A stretch of DNA of 64,000 bases from Pichia kudriavzevii (Eukaryota; Ascomycota; Pichiomycetes; Pichiales; Pichiaceae): the NCBI RefSeq assembly GCF_003054445.1, contig NC_042506.1, positions 813,501-877,500 on the forward strand, in the 5' to 3' direction. Numbering within the stretch: the stretch's first letter is position 1; each line of letters begins with the position of its first letter. Below the pieces are notes generated by a model that did not search any database, was not told the DNA's origin, and saw only the letters and a program-made list of their open reading frames with translations. Shown piece by piece: positions 1 to 8,307 of this stretch. A program made the translations under genes and the position numbers.

Positions 1-2683
1 GGAAGATCTCGATGATGGTTTGAAGGAAGATTTCGTCCCAATTAATGAAAACCTTAAGAGAAAGATTGTCACTGTCAATGTTGTCAGAGATGCAAGTATC
101 CAGGAAGCTAGATCAAAACTACCTGTTTATGCAGAAGAAAGTAGAATTATGGAAGCAATCCATCACAATGACTGTGTTATTATATGTGGTGAAACCGGTT
201 CTGGTAAAACCACCCAAGTTCCTCAGTTTTTGTTTGAATCTGGTTATGGTGTTTCTGATTCTGATACTCCCGGTATGGTTGGTATCACCCAACCTAGAAG
301 GGTTGCTGCTGTTTCTATGGCTAAAAGAGTGTCTACTGAGTTAGGAAACTATTCTGATAGGGTTGGTTATCAAATCAGGTTCGACGCTAAGGTGAAAGAA
401 GATACTTCTCTGAAATTCATGACCGATGGTGTTTTATTGAGAGAAATGATGACAGATTTCCTATTGATGAAATATTCAGCTTTGGTCATTGATGAGGCTC
501 ACGAAAGAAATATAAATACCGATATCCTTATTGGTATGTTAAGTAGGGTCTTAAAATTAAGAAGGGAGTATCACGAAAAGCAACCTTCAAAATACTATCC
601 ATTAAAATTAATTATAATGTCGGCAACATTACGAGTAAGTGATTTCAGTGAAAACAAGGTTTTATTTGATACCTCCCCTCCCATCCTCCAAGTCGATGCA
701 AGACAGTATCCTGTTTCAGTTCACTTCAACAGACGCACGAGTTACAATTATACTGAAGAGGCGTTCAGAAAAACTTGTAAAATCCACAGAAAACTGCCTA
801 AGGGCGCAATATTGGTCTTTATGACAGGTAAGGCAGAAATCGTATCTTTAGTGAAAAAACTAGAGAAGGAATTTCCCTTTAAGAATAACAAGTCAAAAGA
901 ATTGCCTCTATCAGAGAAAGATGAGTTAATCGATGTTAAGGTTGACGTTAATAATGCAGATATTGAAGCGGAAGAAATTGATTTTGATGTCAACGAAATG
1001 GATATAAAGGAAGATTACAATGAGGCTGATGATGAAGATGATTCTGAAGAAGAAGAAGGGTTCGAGGAGGAACTTGAAGAGGACCAAACTGCAGATGATC
1101 CATTGTACGTTTTACCGCTATATTCCTTACTTCCAACAAGTGAACAAATGAAAATCTTTGAAGATCCACCAAAGGGGTCAAGATTATGTGTTGTGGCAAC
1201 AAATGTGGCGGAAACATCTTTGACTATTCCTAATGTGAGGTATGTGGTGGATTGTGGTAGGGCAAAGGAAAGAAAGTACGATGAAGAAAGTGGTGTGCAA
1301 TCCTTTGAAATTGGCTGGATATCGAAAGCTAGTGCAGACCAAAGAGCGGGTAGAGCGGGTAGAACTGGACCAGGACATTGTTACAGGTTATATTCTTCAG
1401 CTATTTATGAAAGTGAATTCCCACAGTTTTCCAAACCTGAGATATTAAGGATGCCCGTAGAAGGTGTTGTTCTCAATATGAAAAGTATGGGCATTCAAAC
1501 AGTTTCGAATTTCCCATTCCCTACTGCACCTAATAGACAAACGCTGAAAACTGCAGAAAAGCTGTTACAATATCTCGGTGCCTTGGATAAGGAAAAATCA
1601 CAGATCACCGCAATGGGAAAAAGGATGAGTTTATTCCCATTAAGTCCTAGGTTCTCCAAAATACTCCTAATCGCCAACCAGGAAGGGTGCTTGCCATATG
1701 TTATAGCTTTGGTTTCTGGAATGTCAGTTGGTGATCCATTCCTTACTGAATACGACATTGGTATCCAAATCAACGAGACAGAAGAAAAGAATTATATTAA
1801 TGAGAGTAGTGCTGAAACGAGAGATGATTATCAAGAATCAGAACAACAAATGAGCCAAAAGGATATAGAGAAAAGAAGGAAATTGAGACATAAGTTCAAC
1901 AAATCCAATGAGATGTTTTCCAAACTAGATAGGTTCAGTGATAGTCTGAAGCTTCTATCTGCAATTTGTGCTAGTGATCATATTCCAAGGAAGAAAAGGT
2001 CACAATTTTATCAAGATCATTTCCTCAGAGAAAAGCAGATGACAGAAATTGAGAAACTCAGGAAACAATTGACTTATATTGTCAAACTGCACACATCGAA
2101 GGAAAGTATTGCAGTTTCCAATAAAGTCTCTGACGAAGAATTGAGGTTGCCAAAGCCAAACAAGAAGCAAGTCCAAGCCATCAAACAAATGCTCGCTGCT
2201 GGTTTTATTGACCAAATTGCGTTTAGATTGGACCTTATTGACAAGGACGTCAAGCTGGGTAACAATACCAAGATCATGAATGTCCCCTACCTTTCCCCTG
2301 CTTTTATCCAGAATTCTAGACAAGACGAATCCCATATATTTATTCATCCTAATAGTATCATTTTGAAGAGTGGTAAAGCTCCTGAGTACCTCGTATATTC
2401 TCATCTACAAAGGAGTTCTGGTAAGTCTGACAAGGTCAGGTTACATCCACTCAACGATATTACACCAACTGCGCTTGCCAACGTCGGCAAGGGAACGGGG
2501 TTGATTACATACTCAAAGCCACTTGGTCTTCCTATTACCACGCTTGATGACAAGGGTGTCGAGACACGTGAGTGCCACGTTGTTCCTCGGTACGGTGCCG
2601 TTCTCTTGTCCACTGGAGGTGTTGATCTAGCACCACAGAAGGTCACCCAGAAAAAGATAGCTGGCGCGTGGGAAGTTGTTTGA
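1..2683 (+). CDS. ECM16: DEAH-box RNA helicase Ecm16/Dhr1 (DHX37 family), 5'-truncated by window edge
   Basis: ATP-dependent RNA helicase of the nucleolar small-subunit processome; in the family it dislodges U3 snoRNA from pre-rRNA. Visible in order: Walker A GETGSGKTT (from about 188), TQPRR motif Ia, DEAH box (about 491-502), SATLR motif III, a long acidic insert (about 1000-1085) typical of Dhr1, then LPLYSLLP, ATNVAETSLT and QRAGRAGRTGPG (motifs V/VI), followed by the helicase-associated C-terminal region. The frame is open from base 2 with no stop, so the true start and N-terminus lie upstream of the window; S. cerevisiae Ecm16 is about 1267 aa and roughly 890 are present here. The acidic insert and motif details separate it from Prp2/Prp16/Prp22/Prp43. 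Stop TGA at 2681-2683. Confidence 0.95.
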   Translation, partial: EDLDDGLKEDFVPINENLKRKIVTVNVVRDASIQEARSKLPVYAEESRIMEAIHHNDCVIICGETGSGKTTQVPQFLFESGYGVSDSDTPGMVGITQPRRVAAVSMAKRVSTELGNYSDRVGYQIRFDAKVKEDTSLKFMTDGVLLREMMTDFLLMKYSALVIDEAHERNINTDILIGMLSRVLKLRREYHEKQPSKYYPLKLIIMSATLRVSDFSENKVLFDTSPPILQVDARQYPVSVHFNRRTSYNYTEEAFRKTCKIHRKLPKGAILVFMTGKAEIVSLVKKLEKEFPFKNNKSKELPLSEKDELIDVKVDVNNADIEAEEIDFDVNEMDIKEDYNEADDEDDSEEEEGFEEELEEDQTADDPLYVLPLYSLLPTSEQMKIFEDPPKGSRLCVVATNVAETSLTIPNVRYVVDCGRAKERKYDEESGVQSFEIGWISKASADQRAGRAGRTGPGHCYRLYSSAIYESEFPQFSKPEILRMPVEGVVLNMKSMGIQTVSNFPFPTAPNRQTLKTAEKLLQYLGALDKEKSQITAMGKRMSLFPLSPRFSKILLIANQEGCLPYVIALVSGMSVGDPFLTEYDIGIQINETEEKNYINESSAETRDDYQESEQQMSQKDIEKRRKLRHKFNKSNEMFSKLDRFSDSLKLLSAICASDHIPRKKRSQFYQDHFLREKQMTEIEKLRKQLTYIVKLHTSKESIAVSNKVSDEELRLPKPNKKQVQAIKQMLAAGFIDQIAFRLDLIDKDVKLGNNTKIMNVPYLSPAFIQNSRQDESHIFIHPNSIILKSGKAPEYLVYSHLQRSSGKSDKVRLHPLNDITPTALANVGKGTGLITYSKPLGLPITTLDDKGVETRECHVVPRYGAVLLSTGGVDLAPQKVTQKKIAGAWEVV

Positions 2684-2913
2684 ACGATGGTAGTTGCACT
2701 TTTTTTTCGCGAAATCTATTAAAAAAATTCGTTCTTGTCTTGGACATTCTTGGAGTCTGTGTAAGTATTATAGAGAAAAAAATGCATCTTGCATGTTTTT
2801 GTGTAAATTCAACGTTCTTTGTGAATTTCTCAGGTTGTCTAAGTTCTACATTGACTATATAACTGAAGATTGCCATATCTTGTCTTAACGCTTACCACCC
2901 ATTCTACAGTACT

Positions 2914-4635
2914 GTGTTTATAGTCATGGACGGAACTTTGTTTGCAACATCATTGGAAAACTTGGCCTTTATATACTCTCAGTTGGACTCCGTAGGAGTG
3001 CTAACTGCTGAATTTCCAAATGGTGACATGTTTTTCGAAAACGACATCCAAAAACTAAACTACGCTTTTCTTCGGTTTCTGGACTCAAACCCAGAACTTG
3101 ATGGATCTTCAAAGACCACCGTTCAGTCCAAGTTGGACTCAGGTGTCTATACTTCGATTTACGAGCTATTTCATGATTTGAAAATCGCCTCAATCGTCAA
3201 AATTTTGGAACATGAAAACAACCCTTCATTGTATGCCAAGGTTGACAAATTCTATAGAATAGCTACCGAAACGCTCCTCAGGGAGGCAATCAGACTGGGT
3301 GTTTCTCTCAAACAGACAAAGAAAGGACTTGGTGGTGATAAAGCTGGCGATTCAACTACAAATAGTTCCAACGTAGATACTGACGCTGCTGATGTCATGG
3401 AAAACCAGGAGGAGAAAATCCAAGAAAAGCTATCTCAGTTGCAGCCTTTGGACTCAACGGATGGTTTGGTTGCCTCATTGGAGAAAGATTTCAATATTAT
3501 AACGTCAGTATTTTACAACAGCACGGGAAAGGCATTATCTGTATTCTCCTCGGGGAACATACCATTCTTCACCTCTCTTAATAGATATCAGTCTGAACTA
3601 GATGATCGTGAGCCGATAATTGACCCCTCATTGGGAATAAATATCACTAACGTGATTCCCAATATTTCACTCTCAAATGTTGATAATATGTCAAAGTTCT
3701 CTGACACCAACATAAAAATACCAAACATTAGACAAATTTTGGAGAACTATATGCACCCAAATTGGTTGAGGCTAATTTCTTCACAGTGGCTTAAACACGG
3801 CTCCGATATTACCTCCCTTAACTTTAGCTTTGCTCCTAGTTACGACGAAACTCAATCTATTATTTCCAATGATTGGAAAGGTTTGACATGGTGTCAACAA
3901 GTTGGGTTTAAAAATCTTGTTGACATAAAGGAGAAATACAACGAATTACTTAAAATGCAGAGTGAAAGTTTGGAGGCCAATGAAGAAAGCGTTAAGAATC
4001 CCGGAGAAAGTTCTATTCCGTCATCCAGTAGTGATAAAAATGAAGCTACTGATGAATGTAAGACAACAGGCGAAATAAAAGAACTTGAAGATGGCAAGGT
4101 CGAAGAGAAAGACGGTGCAGTGCTAGAAAACTTTGAACTAAAAACGAACGATGCCAGTGCTGGCGAAATAAATGGAGCAGTTGAACTGCAGAATCATCCA
4201 GGAGAGATTTCCTTAAAAGAGAAAATAGACCTTGAAAACGTCTTCCAGTACGATGAGATGGAACTAATAGGCGATGATGAAACCCAGATTGTTCAATCTG
4301 GAAAAGTACAGTCTACTATTAGCGATCTCCTCTGCGAACTAAGCGAGCTTCGTCAGCAAAGGCTTGAAAAACAAAAGAAACATGCCCGCTACAACAAAAC
4401 CCTTTTGGCAGCAGGAGGTAAAATAAATAAACCTGCTGTCGAAGAAGTCAAGTTATACAATAAAATAAGAAGGCTAATCACAGGATTGATTGAACATAAG
4501 AATATTACGCCTGTCGACTTGAATATTGATATAGACAAAAGAATTCCTGTTCTTCAACACACTTATCAAGGAACCTTGCCTGCATCTTTCGCTGTTTCAA
4601 ACCAAAAAACATCCAGACCTAAGAGAAGGAGGTGA
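2914..4635 (+). CDS. RSC58: RSC chromatin-remodelling complex subunit Rsc58
   Basis: Accessory subunit of the RSC nucleosome-remodelling complex in the nucleus. The 573-residue protein matches the remembered S. cerevisiae Rsc58 in several blocks: the N-terminal 'DKFYRIATETLLREA.RLGVSL' type segment (around residues 108-130), 'MHPNWLRLISSQWLKHGS' in the middle, and a basic C-terminus preceded by 'TYQGTLPASFAV' and ending PKRRR. A low-complexity acidic/serine stretch (about residues 345-430) is a linker. Two starts are possible: ATG at 2914 (MFIVMDGT) and ATG at 2926 (MDGT); the second would better resemble homologues. It converges with the YOS9 gene, the 3' ends being 93 bases apart. Confidence 0.88.
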   Translation: MFIVMDGTLFATSLENLAFIYSQLDSVGVLTAEFPNGDMFFENDIQKLNYAFLRFLDSNPELDGSSKTTVQSKLDSGVYTSIYELFHDLKIASIVKILEHENNPSLYAKVDKFYRIATETLLREAIRLGVSLKQTKKGLGGDKAGDSTTNSSNVDTDAADVMENQEEKIQEKLSQLQPLDSTDGLVASLEKDFNIITSVFYNSTGKALSVFSSGNIPFFTSLNRYQSELDDREPIIDPSLGINITNVIPNISLSNVDNMSKFSDTNIKIPNIRQILENYMHPNWLRLISSQWLKHGSDITSLNFSFAPSYDETQSIISNDWKGLTWCQQVGFKNLVDIKEKYNELLKMQSESLEANEESVKNPGESSIPSSSSDKNEATDECKTTGEIKELEDGKVEEKDGAVLENFELKTNDASAGEINGAVELQNHPGEISLKEKIDLENVFQYDEMELIGDDETQIVQSGKVQSTISDLLCELSELRQQRLEKQKKHARYNKTLLAAGGKINKPAVEEVKLYNKIRRLITGLIEHKNITPVDLNIDIDKRIPVLQHTYQGTLPASFAVSNQKTSRPKRRR

Positions 4636-4728
4636 TTGTAGGTTTTTCCATTATGCCTGTTTGTATTAACTAATATCTAGTTTTTTACTGTAATATAAAT
4701 TTGTATGTTGTTTTTCATTCAACTCAAA

Positions 4729-5982
4729 CTATTGGAGCATTAGAATCGACTCATATTCTAACCAGTTGGACTCCTCCGGTATATCTTCATCTGTAAAATA
4801 ACTTACAAAATAACCGTTTCTGTCATGCTCTACCATGATGTTGCCAATATATGAGCCACTGCCGTCATACGTCTCGAATCCCAGCTTGAAAGTATCATCC
4901 AGTAGCACTATCGTTGAAATATCGTCTATATATGTACTTAATTTCAAGTTTCTTGTATATTTCTGAAATCCAGAAGCTATGTCTGAGAGCAAATGTTCAA
5001 ATTGGACATCTTGATCGATTCCATTTACATTCCACAAGTTGTAATCCTTGGTTAATAAAACAACAAATCTTCTAGATTCACCTCTCCTACCTAAAAAAAC
5101 TCCTTCTGTTAGAGGGTCGAGAACCAGTCCATGAATATCTATCTTCTCTCCTAAAGTTTCAAAAGTATCTGTATTTGGATAACAATCAATGTGGTGGTTC
5201 ATTAAAGTTTTCGGTGGCATCCACATATCATAATCGCAAAAGTAGCTACTTTGTAAATCAATGATATACTCACACGTCCTCCATTCATTGACGGATACTA
5301 TTAAAGGGGATTTTAAATTGACATTACAGAAGTAGTTGATGGTGGTTGTACGTGGTAAACCCGTTAGGTCACATGTCTCTCCATTGGATATTCTTTGTGA
5401 AACATACTTTGTTTTGTCTTCTGTTTCGATCACCTCAAAGTTAGACTTAATCGCATAAGGATCTTCTGCCTCAGGTTCCTTATGGTATGGTTTGGAATCA
5501 AAGGAAATTGATGGGTCATTATTCGACCATGCTGCAAGTTTATAGTTATAGTCAGGCAATCCTGAAGCGCCCACGTGGTACTGATGAATATCATGATCAA
5601 ACCTCACTGCATAATACCAGTATCCCGCAGGCTTTAAAGCAACCTTTCCTCTCATTTCCAAGTTAAAGTTCCGTATAACTTCTATTGCTTGATCTTTTTC
5701 AGCTTCGAGCTGTGCTGCATCTTTAGCTTCCACCTTCTCTGTTTCAAGTGTGTCATTCACTAGTGGAATCAAACAATGATATTCTAATTGGTCTACATAT
5801 AAGGAATAGCATTTGAAGCTCAATGTATCACATGCATTTTGTATAAATGTTTCATTCGCCTTGTTTAAGTGCCGATAAATCTGGTATTTTTTATCGTAAC
5901 TTCTTGTGCTTTTTCCTAACCCGCAAGAGGATAATAACAATAATGATAATAAAAGAACCGACCTGTATTCAACAAACATCAA
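4729..5982 (-). CDS. YOS9: ER quality-control lectin Yos9 (OS-9 family, MRH domain)
   Basis: Luminal lectin of the Hrd1 ERAD ligase that reads trimmed N-glycans on misfolded glycoproteins. A hydrophobic signal peptide occupies about residues 6-20. The MRH domain (about 110-255) carries the sugar-binding residues in order: Gln196 (SQRISNGETC), Arg211 (GLPRTT), Glu233 and Tyr239 (NEWRTCEY), with paired cysteines. Two oddities: the double-Trp of OS-9 proteins appears as YWYY (about 121-124), and the C-terminus ends SILMLQ without the HDEL-type retention signal of S. cerevisiae Yos9. At 417 aa it is shorter than the baker's-yeast protein (542). It is divergent from the ZTA1-like gene. Confidence 0.88.
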   Translation of the reverse strand: MMFVEYRSVLLLSLLLLSSCGLGKSTRSYDKKYQIYRHLNKANETFIQNACDTLSFKCYSLYVDQLEYHCLIPLVNDTLETEKVEAKDAAQLEAEKDQAIEVIRNFNLEMRGKVALKPAGYWYYAVRFDHDIHQYHVGASGLPDYNYKLAAWSNNDPSISFDSKPYHKEPEAEDPYAIKSNFEVIETEDKTKYVSQRISNGETCDLTGLPRTTTINYFCNVNLKSPLIVSVNEWRTCEYIIDLQSSYFCDYDMWMPPKTLMNHHIDCYPNTDTFETLGEKIDIHGLVLDPLTEGVFLGRRGESRRFVVLLTKDYNLWNVNGIDQDVQFEHLLSDIASGFQKYTRNLKLSTYIDDISTIVLLDDTFKLGFETYDGSGSYIGNIMVEHDRNGYFVSYFTDEDIPEESNWLEYESILMLQ

Positions 5983-6367
5983 GGATTAAAGGGCGTATAA
6001 TCTTTTGGTTATTAGATTCCCTCATAGAGTCAGTGTGTACGAACTCCTACACTCGTGATCTTTTTCAAGACAAATTCAATAACGCGATTTACATCTTGTC
6101 TATCTAATAAGCAGTTGCTACATTTACATCATGTGTAAGGATACATATCATAAAATTATCGAAGTCTAACTACGAACAAGACCTGATCCACATGGTATGT
6201 TCTGGATAGTGGTAATAATTCCTTATTATCCAAAGTTCCGATTAATTAAAAGCACCATTCTCTCTTGTACACTGGTGGCGAAATTGTGGCTAGCGCGGAG
6301 ATTAGTAATCGTCTGGGGTTTAGTAATATGAATTAGAAGTGTATCTTCAAAGGTTATAAAACGAACA
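5983..6367. promoter_or_regulatory. Divergent promoter region between YOS9 and the ZTA1-like gene
   Basis: About 385 bases serve both upstream regions. I see no RNA gene or strong known factor site. A short open frame overlapping the YOS9 start on the + strand has no supporting features. Confidence 0.5.
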
Positions 6368-7513
6368 ATGTCTGCCCCTGTGATTAAAGTAACAATTTCT
6401 TCAGTGTTGCCGTTTAGTCCAATCTCGAGTTTTACTTGGAGAATATCAAGAGCGCTATCATTTAATTTAGCTAAAGCCCCAATCCGCAAAATGACAACTA
6501 ATGTTCCCGAAAAGCAAGCCGTCATTTATTACCAACAAAATGGTGGTCCAGATGTCTTGAAGTATACTTTCGACTACCCAGTCCCAACTATAACCGCCAA
6601 TGAAATATTAGTTAAAAATAAGTACGCTGGTGTGAATTACATTGAAACTTACTTTCGTAAGGGTATTTATCCCACCACTTTCCCATTTATCCCAGGCCGT
6701 GAAGCTGCTGGTGAAGTTGTTGCCATAGGTAAGGATGTAGCCAATTATAATATTGGTGACAAGGTTGCTTATATAGGCACTAAAAACTTTGCACAATTTA
6801 CCACATTGGATTCTAAAAAGACCACTATTATTAATTTAGGGAAAGACGCTTCTGATGAACAGTTGAAATTGTATGCGGCTTCTCTAATTCAAGGTTTAAC
6901 TGCCCTGACTTTTATTGATGAAGCCTATAAAGTTAAGGAGGATGATTTTATTCTTGTTACGGCCGCAGCTGGTGGTGTTGGATTGATCTTAGATCAATTA
7001 ATTGGTAAAATCAGAGGCGGACATGTTATTGCGGTTGCGTCTTCCGATGAAAAGCTTGCCAAAGCAAAGGAGAATGGTGCTGAATTTTTGTTGAATTCCT
7101 CAAAATTATCATATGATGAGATTGCAGATGAGATTTTAAAAATCACTCATGGTAAAGGCGTTCAAGCAACTTTTGATTCCGTTGGTAAGGACACATTTGA
7201 AATGGATCTTAAGGTTGTTGCAAGAAAAGGTACTATAGTTTCCTTTGGTAACGCTTCTGGTACAGTTGAGCCTTTATTAATTAATAGGTTGTCTCCTAAA
7301 AATGTGAAAGTTTTAAGGCCTCAGTTGTATGGTTATATTTCTGAAGCGGATGAATTTAAGTACTACTCAAAATCGCTGTTTGACTTGATCGACTCGGGGA
7401 AGTTAAAAATTGACATTTACAAAGTTTACCCTTTGAAAGAGTACAAGGAAGCAACTATTGAAATGGAAGCAAGAAAAACGACGGGTAAAATCGTCTTGGA
7501 GATTCCACAATAA
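6368..7513 (+). CDS. ZTA1: NADPH:quinone oxidoreductase, zeta-crystallin type (Zta1)
   Basis: Medium-chain dehydrogenase/reductase without zinc ligands, reducing quinones with NADPH. Characteristic features are the N-terminal 'PVPTITANEILVKNKYAGVNYIETYFRKGIYP' type block, GREAAGEVV, and the Rossmann motif AAAGGVG (codons near 6964-6984), then GADFLL-like and VSFGNASG segments. S. cerevisiae Zta1 has 334 residues; here ATG 6491 (MTTNVPEK) would give 340, matching the family. The frame extends to an upstream ATG at 6368, adding 41 residues rich in Ser, Arg and Lys with no Asp or Glu, which resembles a mitochondrial presequence. Both starts may be used; I report the longer frame. Identity is solid, the N-terminus is uncertain. 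Confidence 0.9.
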   Translation: MSAPVIKVTISSVLPFSPISSFTWRISRALSFNLAKAPIRKMTTNVPEKQAVIYYQQNGGPDVLKYTFDYPVPTITANEILVKNKYAGVNYIETYFRKGIYPTTFPFIPGREAAGEVVAIGKDVANYNIGDKVAYIGTKNFAQFTTLDSKKTTIINLGKDASDEQLKLYAASLIQGLTALTFIDEAYKVKEDDFILVTAAAGGVGLILDQLIGKIRGGHVIAVASSDEKLAKAKENGAEFLLNSSKLSYDEIADEILKITHGKGVQATFDSVGKDTFEMDLKVVARKGTIVSFGNASGTVEPLLINRLSPKNVKVLRPQLYGYISEADEFKYYSKSLFDLIDSGKLKIDIYKVYPLKEYKEATIEMEARKTTGKIVLEIPQ

Positions 7514-7616
7514 AATTTATGTATCCCTTTAGGCTTTATTCTTTAAGTACTGCATGTTTTGTTGATTTCTAATGTGATAGCTTCATATTTAAGATATATA
7601 AAAAAAATTCTTAAGG

Positions 7617-7626
7617 AAAAAAGAAA
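7617..7626 (-). terminator. Pol III terminator of tRNA-Glu
   Basis: On the minus strand the bases immediately after the tRNA are T-rich (TTTCTTTTTTC), a usual RNA polymerase III stop. Confidence 0.7.
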
Positions 7627-7698
7627 CTCCGATGCCGGGAATCGAACCCGGATCGACCCGGTGAGAGCGAGACGTGATAGCCATTACACTACATCGGA
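7627..7698 (-). tRNA. tRNA-Glu, anticodon CUC
   Basis: Reads on the minus strand as a full cloverleaf: acceptor TCCGATG paired with CATCGGA and discriminator G, D-arm GTGTAATGGCTATCAC, anticodon loop CTCTCAC (anticodon CTC), T-arm CCGGGTTCGATTCCCGG holding the B box GGTTCGATTCC. It closely resembles yeast tRNA-Glu. A/T-rich DNA read as TTTCTTTTTT follows the 3' end and would stop RNA polymerase III. No intron. Confidence 0.96.
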
Positions 7699-7980
7699 AT
7701 TTGTTGAAAGTAACACACACCAGTGATATAGATAATACTTATCACTACCACGTGATTGTAAAATCTAAAAATACCATATGCAAAAAATTTGATGAAATCT
7801 TATTTATATGAAAAATTCAAAAAAAACCTAAACAAAAATATGTACTTTAGCTTATCTAATTTCAAAGGCTTTACTTTTTGATAAAAGGTCTTTTTTTTGT
7901 TTAATAGACAAATATATTTTTTTAAGGGTATTTTTTGATAGCTTTTCTTTACTTTAATATATTCTAAATTGAAAGCAAGC

Positions 7981-8030
7981 TTCCAATCATTTTGGAATTT
8001 ATTCTTCCAATCATTTTGGAATTTATTCTT
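7981..8030. repeat. 24-bp tandem duplication upstream of tRNA-Lys
   Basis: The unit TTCCAATCATTTTGGAATTT plus ATTC is present twice head-to-tail without change (7981-8004, 8005-8028), ending about 50 bases before the tRNA. Each unit contains the inverted repeat TTCCAATCATTTTGGAA. The surrounding DNA is very A/T-rich. Confidence 0.9.
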
Positions 8031-8081
8031 ACATAAAATGAAATGAATATGTATTAAGTCAATATTTCCAGCTCAAGAAAT

Positions 8082-8173
8082 TCCTTGTTAGCTCAGTCGG
8101 TAGAGCGTTCGGCTTTTAAGAATTCTTTAAGAAGTCGACCGAAATGTCCAGGGTTCGAGCCCCTGATAAGGAG
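8082..8173 (+). tRNA. tRNA-Lys, anticodon UUU, with 19-nt intron
   Basis: Acceptor TCCTTGT pairs with ATAAGGA (one G-U) plus discriminator G. The D-arm GCTCAGTCGGTAGAGC and T-arm with GGTTCGAGCCC give clear A and B boxes. Anticodon loop C-T-TTT-A is interrupted after position 37 by an intron at 8119-8137, then resumes ACCGAA. Mature length is 73. The intron can pair with the anticodon through TTTAAGAA. TTTT at 8174-8177 is the terminator. It matches the yeast tRNA-Lys(UUU) family, which also carries an intron. Confidence 0.96.
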
Positions 8174-8307
8174 TTTTCGAATATTATTTTTGCTGGCCTC
8201 AAATACTCTAGTAAGAGGTATTAGCTTAGCTTGCAGCACTTTTGTTAGTGAGTATTATGTTTTCATGAGTGTCTTGCTTCTTAAGTTTTTTTCGAAGTGG
8301 TATGTGA

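Noticed and set aside
7749-7754. CACGTG box in A/T-rich DNA beside tRNA genes, considered as centromere element CDEI
   Set aside because: No CDEIII-like TTCCGAA block at a suitable distance; the sequence on the CDEI-downstream side is the tRNA-Glu gene.
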